Shown one piece after another: positions 23,228-34,879 of a DNA stretch of 64,000 nucleotides. This DNA is from Chimonanthus salicifolius (taxonomy: Eukaryota > Streptophyta > Magnoliopsida > Laurales > Calycanthaceae). The translations under genes and the position numbers were made by a program. The DNA is taken from the NCBI GenBank assembly GCA_013350335.1, contig CM023539.1:43324631-43388630 (forward strand), read 5' to 3'. Within the stretch, counting starts at the first letter, position 1; every line of letters begins with the position of its first letter. The notes under the pieces were generated by a model. It was not told the origin of the DNA, ran no database searches, and saw only the letters and a list, made by a program, of their open reading frames with translations.

Positions 23228-25552
23228 ATACATCACTAATGAATACCTATGCTGATAATGGTTGTGGTAGATCGACCTAACCATGTGTAGAATGAATTTC
23301 CATGATATGAAGAGGAACTTGATAAAAGGGTTAGACTAAGTGATATGGGTGAGTTAAGGTCAAGTATCTTAGAACTCAAGGGGGATTAACTTGTGCTACA
23401 ATGGGGATGGGCTAGCATGATTGAGAATGCATGGAATGCAATGTAAATGCTAAGAAAGTTTTGTTTGATTTCCCCAAAGTAAAAGTATGACCACTCCCCA
23501 ATGCCAACCAAATGTGAAAATAATGAACTACGGTTGATTTGATTTACTATGTGATACGTAGGCAACTGAGGGCATTGTGCCTCAACTCGATCAAAAGATG
23601 CATTGTGTCTCATCCATTTATATTAAGGATGATGTAAGATGTTGAGCATATTTAACGGGTAGAAAGGGATTGGTGGGATATACCTTCCCTAATATAGACC
23701 CTAATGCTAGATGTTGGATCTCTCGAAGGCGTCTCGAAGAGGTTATAATGCCTTGGGAGTCTCGATATGATGAGACATATATGTTTGTTACTCGAGTAAA
23801 ACCTAGAGTAGCTAGAGAACTGTGAAAATTCTTAAGATGGACAGATGAAGACTTTGGCACTGAGATGTATATGACTAGGTTACATGATGATTATATTGAG
23901 ACGTGATATGGGTGTGTCCCTCACGTGACGATTATATTGAGACGTGGTATGGGTGTGTCTCTCACGTGATGATTATATTGAGACATGGTAGGGGTACGTC
24001 CCTCACGTGATGTTTATATTGAGACGTGGTATGGGTATGTCCCTCATGTGATATTGATGATTATATTAAGAGGTGGTATGGGTGCGTCTCTCACATGATA
24101 TTGATGATTGAGACGTGATATGGGTATGTCCCTCTCGTAATGATAATGTTACGCCTCAGTCCGTCGAAAAAGAAATTGTTCGATCAGTAGATCATTGTAT
24201 CTCACTATTGTATAATTAAGAGGATAAGATAAATACATAGATTCCATGAGTAAGGCTTAGAGTAGCCGTGAGACCACAGGAGCCTCAATGTAAACATACA
24301 GAGACTGTGGTATTGAGATATTTATATGACTTGGTCACTTGATATTAAGACGTGGTATGGGTACGTCCCTCACGCGAATTATGATGTTTGATTTCCTGTC
24401 TTAGAGAGGTATTTGGGATAGTGGTGTTTTTCTACGGAGACTTGGTCCCGTGTGGTTGCTGTCGCAGGGTGAGTCCCTTACATGTTATATACTGTAGGGC
24501 ACCCTTACGACCATTCCGCACACTTGTTGTGCGTGGTTGCCCAGAACTAGATATTATTTTACCCCATGGGGTGGTGCTGGCTTCGTTAGACGCGGTCCGA
24601 CGGCCTTAGAGCTTGACTGAATCACCAATGAGGTGAAGGGATGCAGGGCGAGGTAGACTAGATCAAGCCAGTCAGTGGGTCTCCTGCTTAGTAAGTCATA
24701 GGCCCTGAGTCTTGCTAGGGGTCATGGTATGTTTATGATTTGATATTGTTGTCACAGTCACGTAGTGATTCATTCGAATGTTGTTCCTACGGATAAAAGA
24801 TCTCATGGTAGATGATGTACCCCTGGATTAGTTATGCCCATGGATGGATTATACCCATGGATGGATTATATTCATGGATGGTTTATACCCATGAATAGAT
24901 TGTACTCATAGATAGAGTATTACCAAGGATGGATGTGTATACCCATGGATGATGGTTCTGATGGTGGTGCTCGGATGTTGGTCCCATGGTAGATTTATTG
25001 GTCTTATGTTAGACATGTTGGTCCCATGGTAGACGTATTGGTATCATGATGGACATGTTGGTCCCATGGTATGTTGGTCCCATGGTAGACGTATTGGTCT
25101 TATGTTAGACATGTTGGTCTCATGGTAGACGTATTGGTATTATGGTGGACATGTTGGTCCCATAATAGACGTATTAATCTTATGGTAGACATATTGGTCC
25201 CATGATAGACATATTGGTTCTACGAATGTATGAGTTATGTCCATGGATGGATCATACCTATGGAGTGATTATATTCATGGATGGTTATTACCCATCGATA
25301 GATGAAACTCACTGATGGAGAGTTACCAGAGATGGATGATGAATCCCATGGATGTTGTTCCTATGGTAGACATATTGATTATATGGTGGGCATATTAACC
25401 CCATGATAGATATAGTGGTCCCTCCCATGGTAGATGTATTGGTCTCACGATAGACGTGACGGTTCTATGGATAGATATTATTTCACATAGATGGTTATTC
25501 TCATGGAGGGCTTTGTGATCATGGATGAGTATTATATACCGTAGATGGATAT
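23228..25552. mobile_element. Minisatellite-rich LTR-like repeat, copy A, part 1
   Basis: It is nearly colinear with 56,533-58,775 (copy B). It contains a 41-bp-period array (gagacgtggtatgggtgtgt, about 23,890-24,140) and a 20-bp-period array (ttggtcccatggtagacgta, about 24,985-25,215). It also has ccatgg-rich repeats at 24,836-24,940. The first ~640 bp present in copy B are missing here. It is interrupted at 25,553 by a solo LTR and resumes at 29,398. Confidence 0.85.
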
Positions 25553-26663
25553 TGTAACACCCCAATTTCTCAATGAAATGAATATTTACGAAAATGCCCC
25601 TGGATTGGTAAATTTAATAATTATGATGTTAATGAGAAAATGGTGGGACCCATTGTTCAAATTAAGATCCTATGAACATATTATAAGGGTCAAATTATAA
25701 TGGATGGGTAATGTACATCAAATTGGGTCAAAATGGTTAATTGGGTCAAAGAATTCTCAATGATTGGAATAATTACGAAAATGCCCCTAGTGAATTCAAT
25801 AAATGTGATTGTAAATAAGGAAATAGTGGGGCCCATTGTTCAAATGAATACCCTATGAGCATATTATAAATGTCAAATTTGATTGGATGGGTAATGAACA
25901 TCACATTGGGTCAAAATGGCTAATTGGGTCAAAGGGCCCAATTGGGACCCAATGGGTCATAATGGACTTATAAGACCATTGGGTGAGCCCAAATTTAATG
26001 GGGTTAAGCTAAATTGATTGGAAATCAAGTGGAGCAAATATGGGTAGGCTTGATGCACATGTGAAAACCACTTAAAAATGGCTAAATCAGCCCATAAATG
26101 GGTCATGTTGTCAAAACGGGTCAAGGAGCTAAATGGGGACCCAATGGGTCGTGTTGACCAAGATTGACCACGGCTGACCGTGTGGGCCCTCAGATGAGCT
26201 CAAGTGTGAGTTAGTTCAGCTTGTGTTGGACTGATTTGGATTGAGTTTGAATTAAGTAATGAGTTGACTCAATTGTAATTAATGTATGGTATTTAATGTG
26301 GTGAGTTAAGCCATTGAGTTAGATGAGTCAAGATGGAAATCAATTGGGCTGTAAATCAGTGAGTTGAGTGGGAATGTGAGAAGGTGGCTCGGTCATAAAT
26401 CACCAAAACAAGTCCCACACGTTGGGGACTTCTTGTGGGGATTTCAATGATAAATTTTAAATGAAATGCATGGGAATTGGAGGTGATGCTTGGGGAGTTG
26501 AGAGGCTGTATTGGCAGGTGCCAAGGGGTGCATTGGATGGCACCCAAGACCCATCATTTTTGACAAGAAGTGATGAGGGAATGGAAGGGTCTTAGGGGCT
26601 GAAGTACAAAAGGGAAAGACCACCATTGTTGGCCGATTTTCACATTGAAAATCCAAAGAAGCC

Positions 26664-26694
<31 letters not shown>

Positions 26695-27732
26695 CAAACT
26701 CGTTTTTCTTGGTTGAACCAGCAGAGGTGTTTGCACCAATTGATCAAGCATAAACTAGCAAAGGATTAAGGAAGAAAGATGGAAACAAGAGGGAAGAAGG
26801 CAAGGAGCAAAGGCAAAGGAAGATTGGTAAGTGTTTATGTGTTATTTTGTTTAATAAGATGGAACAAATGGAGCATGTATTGGGCCATGGGTATGGCCGA
26901 ATGCATCAAGGTTTAAACCTTGAGTAATGGAGGTTTTAAAATTGTAAAAGGGATCATTGGGTCCGGCCAACTTGGAGGGCCGAACCCCATGTAAATAATT
27001 GGTTGGTTTTGATGTCTTTGAAACATAGAAACCATGTAATTTGTGGACTGTTTTAGATGTTTCTTTTAGACTTAAAATGCATGTTTTAAAGAGGTTTAAA
27101 ACATGGATTTGGATGTCATGAAGGGCTGAAGGTATCATGGGTCTAAACCTTGGGAATAACATGATGAAAGGGATCGTTGGGCCCATGAAATGTTATGGTC
27201 ATTTGGATTGAGTTTTTATAAAGTGAAAACCATGCAAAGTGATGGACTGATTTGGATGGTTTTGAGAGGTAAAAACCCGGTAATATTATACTGATTATTA
27301 CATGTTTAAATGAGACCTAAAACATGTTTATGAGAACTAAGACATGGACATAGATGGCCGAACCCCATGAAAGTATTTGATGATTTTGTGAGATAAAAAC
27401 CATATAAGATTATGGTGTTTTTATGGGAATTAAATGAATGTATGTTTACTGTTTTTGGTTGGTCAATATATGGCTGAACCATGTATTGTTCATGGTTGAA
27501 ATAGCATGTTAAAACCATGAGTAATCATGGTGAATATTGAACCAAGTGAACCATAGGGTTTGGCCATACCATGGACCATTACATGGGTTAAATAGACTAA
27601 GTTTATGGGTAGTATTTGTTATTGATTTCATGATGTTTAAAAGGGTTTAATATAACTGAAAGAGTGATGGATTTGGATGTTAATGTTCATCAAAAAGAAA
27701 GGCAAAGTGGGGCACCAAAACCAAAGGGGTGA

Positions 27733-28148
27733 GGTTCGGCCATGGGTATGGCCGAACCCCACCAAGTATTATGAATGAAGAATAAAATGGATCAAAAGTG
27801 TGATGGTGAGGTTCGGCCATGTGGTATGGCCGAACCCCACTAAGATGGATTGATTTTGGATAATGGTGATCAGCAAGATTAATCATTGGTTGATTGTGGA
27901 CAATGGTTTTTGATATGGCTTAGCCTAGTGCCAAAGCTGTAAATACGAGTAATAATGTAAATATGGGTAGAGAAAGTTTAAAAGGACATGAAAGAATGGG
28001 TTAAAACCAAGGTGGTATGGTTCGGCCATGGTGTATGGCCGAACCCTACCAAGACATGTTTAAAGGGTTAAGTATTTAAGAATTGATCAAATGAAAAAGG
28101 AGGTTAAATCCTAAGTTGGTGATGTTCAGCCATGGGTATGGCCGAACC
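27733..28148. repeat. Recurrent ggttcggccat / atggccgaacc hairpins
   Basis: Near-perfect hairpins with 11-bp stems and 4-5 base loops lie at 27733-27758, 27810-27836 and 28019-28045, plus a slightly worn one at 28123-28148. Partial copies occur upstream at about 26,880, 26,960, 27,350 and 27,560. The stems are conserved while the spacers vary. Confidence 0.88.
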
Positions 28149-28504
28149 CCACAAGATGTTTTGGGTCTTAGATGTGAATGAACAATTAAAGGATAGTATG
28201 ATTTACTTATTGTTATATGGACAAGGTGACGAAAGTTGAACGACGTGCGAGTCGTGACCGGGTGACGCTAAAGAAAGAACGAACACTGAAGTGAATCTTC
28301 AGTAGGTTTCCTACCTACTTGTAACCACAAATATGATTTGGTTTTATCATGTTTTTATGAGATATGTTGTATTTGATATTATGTTTCAAATGTGGTTTTT
28401 GAATGATGAGTTATGTATTTACAAATGATATACAATGCATTGACATCTCATGCATGATATGGGGTGATGATTATGGGTTACCTTGACTTGAGAGTCCCAA
28501 TGAA

Positions 28505-28790
28505 AGAACACTGTGAAACAACTCAATGATGAAGTGTCTTTCCACAGGAAATGAGGATTACTGTGGATTACCTTATCGTGTGAGTCCCAATGAAAGAACA
28601 CTGTGAAACAACTCAATGATGAAGTGTCTTTCCAGAGGAAATGAAGATTACTATGGATTACCTTATCATGTGAGTTCCAATGAAAGAACACTGTGAAACA
28701 ACTCAATGATGAAGTGTCTTTCCACAGGAAATGAGGATTTCTGTGGATTACCTTATCGTGTGAGTCCCAAATGAAAGTGTATTGTGATTT
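28505..28790. repeat. 89-bp tandem repeat, three copies
   Basis: The block gaacactgtgaaacaactca recurs at about 28,507, 28,596 and 28,685, with a final shortened copy. Units are nearly identical. Confidence 0.92.
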
Positions 28791-29397
28791 ACCTTGACGG
28801 TGAGAGTCCCGTCAAGTGATGGCCATGTATATGTGTGATGGGGAGGGGCTCATTACATTTGTATACATAGCATTGATTTATCTGTTTTTGATGACCAGGA
28901 GGGGAGCCAAGCTTAAGAGCTTGAATGATAAATGGGATTTCTTTATTACTGTCTTTTGAGTTACAATTATGGACATGTAATAGCTAGTATCTTTGCTATG
29001 GTTTGAATTATAGTCTTGATGTTGGATATATGAATTAAGTTATTGTGGATAGATGCTAAGTTGAGAATAGTCTAATGAGGTTATTATGTTAAAGCAAACT
29101 TGACTTGTACTTTGCTATCTGATAATGGAGCAGTCTGAGTATTGATTATAATTCCGCATATTGGACTTATTCCGCAATCAGTTATGTCCATTCCGCAAGT
29201 TTTACTTAGTTCTATGTGTAGATTATTTATCATGGGTTTAGTCCATGCACACATGGGTGGCCAATTAAGGGTCGGACTTGGATAGTCCGGACTTAGCTCG
29301 CGTCGTAGCGCCTCCCGCTCTTGTTCACTCTATGTTTCTTTCAAAAGAAATTTTTAGACTCTGAATTTCGGAAAGGTGAAAAGGGCGGGACGTTACA

Positions 29398-29885
29398 GAT
29401 ATTCCCACGAAGGGCATTGATTCCATAGAGGATTGGACCCATATTTAGAGTGTTGTCCCCGAGGAGGGATGTACTTATTTTTGGGTATAGGTCCCATGGT
29501 TGAGGTTTATCTCATGTATGACATTGATCCCATGGTTGACGGTGTTCCCATGGTTGGTCTAGACCCGTGATAGATGAGATCAATTCTACTGATGAGGCCC
29601 ACAATTGGATAATTAGAATGTCTTGATGTGACATCATGAATAGCACGGGGTTAGTGCCATGAAATAAATGAATTGAGAACTAAGCAAGATCTGATCTCCA
29701 TTGGAGTACGTAGGCAGTTGATAATTCAGTTCGATCAAATCAAGGGTCCAATAAGTCCTAGGATCCGTAGGGATCTCGCAACGCGTGTAGGTGTCACGTG
29801 TTTGGACTATGAGTTGTGCATGCTTCAGAGTTAAAAAAAAAAATTATTATTGTTTCTCACGTGTCCGTTGGGTCGGAGTGTGACA
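29398..29885. mobile_element. Minisatellite-rich LTR-like repeat, copy A, part 2
   Basis: It continues copy A after the solo LTR and matches 58,776-59,257. It ends at tgaca, exactly where copies A and B stop being alike. Read on the minus strand the terminus starts TGTCA...CCCAACGGACACGTGAG, a common plant LTR start. Confidence 0.85.
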
Positions 29886-31682
29886 AGGTCTCTATTTCTT
29901 CCTTAAGCTATCCAAGTTATACAAGCCTTTTATTATTATTTTTAAAGAACCATACATGTTGAATGGAAAATTTTGTGAATGGCATTGACAAGTATATGTA
30001 AAATTAAAGTGCTACTTAGTCGATTTTACAAAGCTAAGTTGATCGAGTGAGAGAAATTTGTATATCACTAGTGACTTAAAAATTTAGATGCATTGTATAA
30101 TTATATTTATTTTATCTTAAGATGACAAAAGTAAACAATTAGCACAAAACTCAGTCAATGATAAATAGAAACAATGGTGAAAATGATGTTTCAAAAAGAA
30201 ATTAGTAGTTATTTTTTTTTTAAAATTTCCATTCTAATATTGATTAAGTCACAAGGTCTCTTGTAACTCAGATTTGAATAACATGACATTTGACAATGGG
30301 ATGGGATCCAACGACCATACAAATCAAAGAAATAGTTTTTTATGTACAAATTAAAAAAAGAATATCATGAAGCATATATGATCAATTGTTCATTTTACAT
30401 TAAATAGAATAGGCAACTAAAATAGAATCTTCTATCAATTGTTCATTTTATTTCTTAAATTAATAATAAAAACTGCTAAATTATTTTTTACAAGTTTTCT
30501 GACCTTATTATAAATTTTTGTTAGGCCGCTAAGCCAAAATATATAATTTTTCATAAATATTGACCAATGTTTTTTAATCTTAACTGCAGTTGAAATTTTC
30601 TCGATCAAAATGTGTAACCCAGCGCATGGATCAGTTTAGAGGTTCCATTTCAACTGTGAGGTTTATGACTTAGTGCGAAAAGTGATGTACATGCATGTTA
30701 TTACATCTATAGAATTAAAATGAAGGTATTGCATAATATATGAAATATTGGTAGGTTGAATTTCAAGTTACCATTAAAAAAAGTTGTGGATTACTATTAT
30801 ATGCTAAAAATAAGCTCAATCATATTTTGTATCCATTAGATTTAAAGTAGAAAGTTTTACCATTGACTAATATAAAATTGATAGGTAGCAATTATACCTT
30901 AAAATAAGTTGCTAGTAATGATTTATAGATCTTATTTTTCTACTATTATGTAATCTTACTCTAATCTTGAGATTTGATATATAAATTTTAAATGTTTTGA
31001 AATAATAAGTTTTAGAAAAAATTATAAAGAAATGTGAATTCTAAAATTATGTTCTTGATATTCAACATTAATGGCATTTGATGGAGTATACATTGAAAAG
31101 AGGGATGGAATTGACCAATGACTGTATTTAAGATATAAGGGAAAGGTTTGTTTGTCTTTTCATGAATTACAATGTCTCTTGACTAAAACTAGTGGTGTCT
31201 GGATGAAAGGCCTATCTATTTAGTTATAACTTTTGTCTTACACAATTTGTTCGATTTTATCAGATTTCTCATTCAAATCTTGTGAAATAGTGAAAGGACA
31301 ACATTTGAATCAACTAGATTTGTTTTCAAAATAGCCAATCAACAATATTTCAATCTAACAGGAGTTTAAAAAATTACCAAACAAAAGTATTTCAATCTAA
31401 CAATATTTAAGTCTAACACAATTTGTTAAAATCAAAAGTTGTCAAACAGACCCTAAGCTTCTCCTTGAGTTGTCTCAAATTAAATGGATTCTGTAGTTTA
31501 CCTGGTGCATTTAAATCCAAATTCAACACCAGGATTTTATTAAAGAATCTAGTTATCCAACTAACCTTAATGTTAACGAATGACATTACTTTCTAGTCCT
31601 AATACTCTATGTTTCTTCATCTTTCTAAGGTCAGATTCAGAGTTAGAGTAAAAATTTAGAAAGAGCTACAATAGACTCCTTT
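29886..31682. other. AT-rich intron sequence, nothing recognised
   Basis: No ORF of interest and no transposon protein text. It is probably original intron DNA or very old repeats. Confidence 0.5.
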
Positions 31683-34600
31683 TGATGTAGGACACGCAGC
31701 TCATAGGCCCAATTTTAGTATTTTCACATTATTTTATTTTTAGAATTCTTATTTAGCAAGGAATCCAGGTCAGTGGCTTTTCCAATTTATTTAGGATTTC
31801 TAGGATAAGATTAGAAGTGTTATTTTCGTTTTAGAATAATTATGAAGTTTCCTACTTTGTTTAGGAGTCATTTTCTATTTTTATCTCTTTGTTTTCTTAT
31901 AAATATGATAGATGTAAGAGAGGGATACACCTCTATTCGAATAATGAAATAAAGATTTAGATTTATCTGGTTGATTTTTATCTTCTCCTACTTCTGCCCG
32001 AGTTGTAGACAATCATATCCCTGCCTAGTTGTAGGATGTTCTTCATGAATTGGTTCAGAGCCAAGGGTTCTCTGTATCCCTGTTATACAGAGACGTTCCT
32101 ATTCTGAAACAGGCCCCTGCATTATTAGGGACAATTGTGGTTTCCCCTCCCATCTTTTCCCTTTCCCCCTTAATAAAAACACCAAAACAAAGCAACCAAG
32201 AATCTTCGAGGAGAAACCATACCTTTGTTGTCGCTGCTGATGTTGTTTGGGCTTTATCCCAGGTCTATCACGACTACTGCTTTCCGCCTCTAACCCTTGG
32301 ATCGCCGGACACATCTACTACCTTCTCTGCCAGTCTTTGCCTCTACATCTTCCATCGTCTCTCTTCAGACTCGCCTTTCAGCCAGGTATTCCATCTTCTT
32401 CCTACGAATCCTCTCCAGTTTCCCTCCTTTCTTCCGCTTCCATCGCTGCCTTTTTTTTTTTTTTCCGCTGCCTCTCTAAGCCCTTTCCTCCCTTTCGTTT
32501 GCTAAAACCCCATTCGTATCACCCCTTTTCCTTTTTTTTCTCGAACCCTAACTTATCCCTCTTTCTACACCCTTTCTCTGCAGCCAGCCACAAATCAACT
32601 CCAAGCTTCCATCTTTCCCAAGACCCCATAACGACAACCCAATCCTCCCACTTACCACCTTTCTTTCATCTTTAAAGAAAACCCCATTCACTAGCCACGA
32701 GACTACAAAACCTTTGCAATCTTTTCCTCTCTCTTTTTTAATGCCCTCAAAAGCATCACTTTCTCCTTGCATCAATACCCCTTACTTTCCTTCCATTTAC
32801 CCACTTATACCATTTTTCCACCTTATTTTATTCCATTTACAATCCAAACCATCCTACACCAGTCATTTCACTCTCTTACTCCCTTCACTAAAGCCATCCC
32901 ACCTCCCAAGACAATTAATGCATTGTCTCCTTTACTTTTTCATCTACCTTTAATTCCCTTCACCTTTTCTCCAATTAACAAACCACTCCTTTAACTTATT
33001 TACCAAACCACCCTATTCCCACTTTCTTTACCTTAAACCGTGGGACCCACCCATCTTTGACCAGATTGACCTGTGTTGACCAAGTTTGACCAGGTATTTT
33101 AAGTCCGCAATGCTTCTACTACATCAAGTGGTATCACTATGAGTTCCTATTGTGCCTACTCAAGCAACGGAGACAAGGCCTACTTCCCACCTATTTATGG
33201 TCAATAGCGCAATGAATACTTTCGCGATTGGCTCGTAAAAGTCGTACGCTTCTTCTTTTACATGAAGATTTTGGAAATGAAAAAAGTAAACTTCGTGGCC
33301 TCTCGTCTCAAATATGAAGCGTCTGCATGGTGGACAGAGTTGCAAATCAACCTCAAGTATTACAAACAACCTCCTATTAGATCATGGACATTGATGAAAA
33401 GGTTGCTACGTAATCATTTCCTTTCAGTCGACTATAAGCAATTTATGTTCGAGCGATACCAAAATTATTGGCAAAGAGATCGGAATGTTTGAGATTATGT
33501 AGTTGAGTTCTTCTATCTTTCCGCAAGACACACTGAGACTGAGTCTCAACAGATCTCCAGATTCCTCGGAGGACTCCATCCTGTGCTCTATGACTACATC
33601 GTCTTCCACGACATCGTCACTTTAAGAGATGCGTTCCGAATAGCCATAAGAACTGAACGTGAGTTAGAACGACTTGAGGTAATTCATGCTTCTGCTGCTA
33701 GAACTAATGCTTTTGAACCAACTTCAAGTCCAAAGTCATCCTCAGCGTTCGTGCATACTGCTCCAAAGTCAGCCTCCGAGTTAATGCCTGCTTCTCCAGA
33801 CATCGTGACCCCTCAGACAGTGCTCGTGTTAGAGAAAGATCCAGTTGTGTTGCCGGCGCCACAGTCGATGCAACCAACACGTGTCGATCCCTTTCCACCA
33901 CCATCACCAATATCATCACCTCCCCCACCACCACCGCAACTTACTCAACCTTCTCCATTACCCAAACATGATCCCATTACTGATACCAAGAACTCATCTC
34001 TGGTTATTCGTACCTTCTCATGCTCACCTCCTATCCTCTCATTGGAGCCACATAAGACACACCATCAGGGCCGTGTGATCACTCCAGTGCCATATGACGA
34101 CCCCTTCGAGATAAGCTTGGTTCGTCCGTGCTTGAGCCCGTTTGTGGTCCTAGGCTTCTTCATCCTACTAAAGGAAAGCACTCATCATCCGTGCATTGAC
34201 GATTGTGCAGTTCCATGATTTGTGATTCGCATCTTCGGACTTAGTCTTCATCTCTGTTTGGTGCCTTGTGATTTTGCTGATTTCAACTCGAGAACGAGTT
34301 CTTTTCAAGAGAGGGAGAATGATATAGACACCCAGCTCATAGGCCCAATTTTAGTATTTATTATTTTTGTATTTTCACATTATTTTATTTTTAGAATTCT
34401 TATTTAGCAAGGAAGCCAAGTTAGTGGCTTTCCCAATTTATTTAGGATTCTAGGATAAGATTAGAAGTGTTATTTTCGTTTTAAAATAATTAGAAAGTTT
34501 CCTACTTTGTTTAGGAGTCATTTTCTATTTTTATCTCTTTGTTTTCTTATATATATGATAGATGTAATAGATGGTACACTTCTATTCGAATAATGAATTA

Positions 34601-34694
34601 AATATTCAGATTTATTTGGTTGATTTTTATCTTCTCCTACTTCTGCCCGAGTTGTAGACAATCCTATCATTGCCTAGTTGCAGGCTATTCTTCA
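31683..34694 (+). mobile_element. Gag-only LTR retrotransposon (TR-GAG-like, non-autonomous)
   Basis: Two LTRs of 363 bp (31683-32045) and 375 bp (34320-34694) flank a 2.3 kb interior. Five bases after the first LTR, tggttcagagcc (32051-32062) matches the initiator-Met primer site tggtatcagagcc with one base missing. The purine tract aagagagggagaa precedes the second LTR. The interior has a long C/T-rich leader and one gag-like frame but no protease, integrase, RT or RNase H. This matches the described plant TR-GAG class. No clear 5-bp TSD was found. The second LTR has a small insertion. Confidence 0.85.
33139..34218 (+). pseudogene. Gag-like ORF of the TR-GAG element, two in-frame stops
   Basis: One frame of 359 codons runs from ATG 33139 to the stop at 34216-34218. 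It is broken by TAG at 33205-33207 and TGA at 33490-33492. The first third has the retrotransposon gag pattern (YEASAWWTELQ, SWTLMKRLLRNHF, ESQQISRFLGGLHPVLYDY), then RTERELERLE. The C-terminal half is proline-rich (SPPPPPPQLTQPSPLP). No CCHC knuckle is visible. Gag forms the particle that packages element RNA; this copy could not make the full protein. Confidence 0.82.
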
Positions 34695-34879
34695 TCACTT
34701 TTACATGTCCATTTGTTGTATATTAAAGGAAGGTTCCAAACTACATCACCATTTATCTAGAAAAATCAAACTTGGGAGTTTACTTCTTTGCCTCCTAGAT
34801 GGACTATGTCGGCAATGAGTGGGTTTTACCATTAAACACAAACCATATGGCACCATTGATTGTTATTGGCTTGTTTAGT

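Larger units (their letters stand above)
25553..29397 (+). mobile_element. Giant (3.8 kb) solo LTR with 5-bp TSD, inserted in copy A
   Basis: It begins TGTAACACCCC and ends GGGACGTTACA. It is flanked by gatat at 25548-25552 and 29398-29402. The homologous copy B near 58,775 has one gatat and no insert, so it is a genuine empty site. TG...CA termini, a 5-bp TSD and no internal pol genes fit a solo LTR, probably of a Gypsy family. Inside are ggttcggccat hairpins, a (CT)n tract at 26,667-26,693 and an 89-bp tandem repeat. The size is unusually large for an LTR. Confidence 0.85.

Noticed and set aside
24388..24609. 73-codon plus-strand ORF with Cys/Arg-rich text
   Set aside because: It lies within LTR-like copy A, and the matching stretch of copy B does not keep the frame open.
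27700..28150. ggttcggccat hairpins as a CRISPR-like or tRNA-related array
   Set aside because: Spacers are irregular, the sequence sits inside an LTR, and no tRNA fold or cas context exists.
25553..29397. Solo LTR interpreted as a DNA transposon with TGTAAC inverted ends
   Set aside because: The 5-bp TSD plus TG...CA ends fit LTR integration better, and no transposase text is seen.
32050..32505. 151-codon plus-strand ORF as a host gene
   Set aside because: It starts at the end of the LTR and runs through the C/T-rich leader of the gag-only element; overlapping frames are open too, as expected from base bias.
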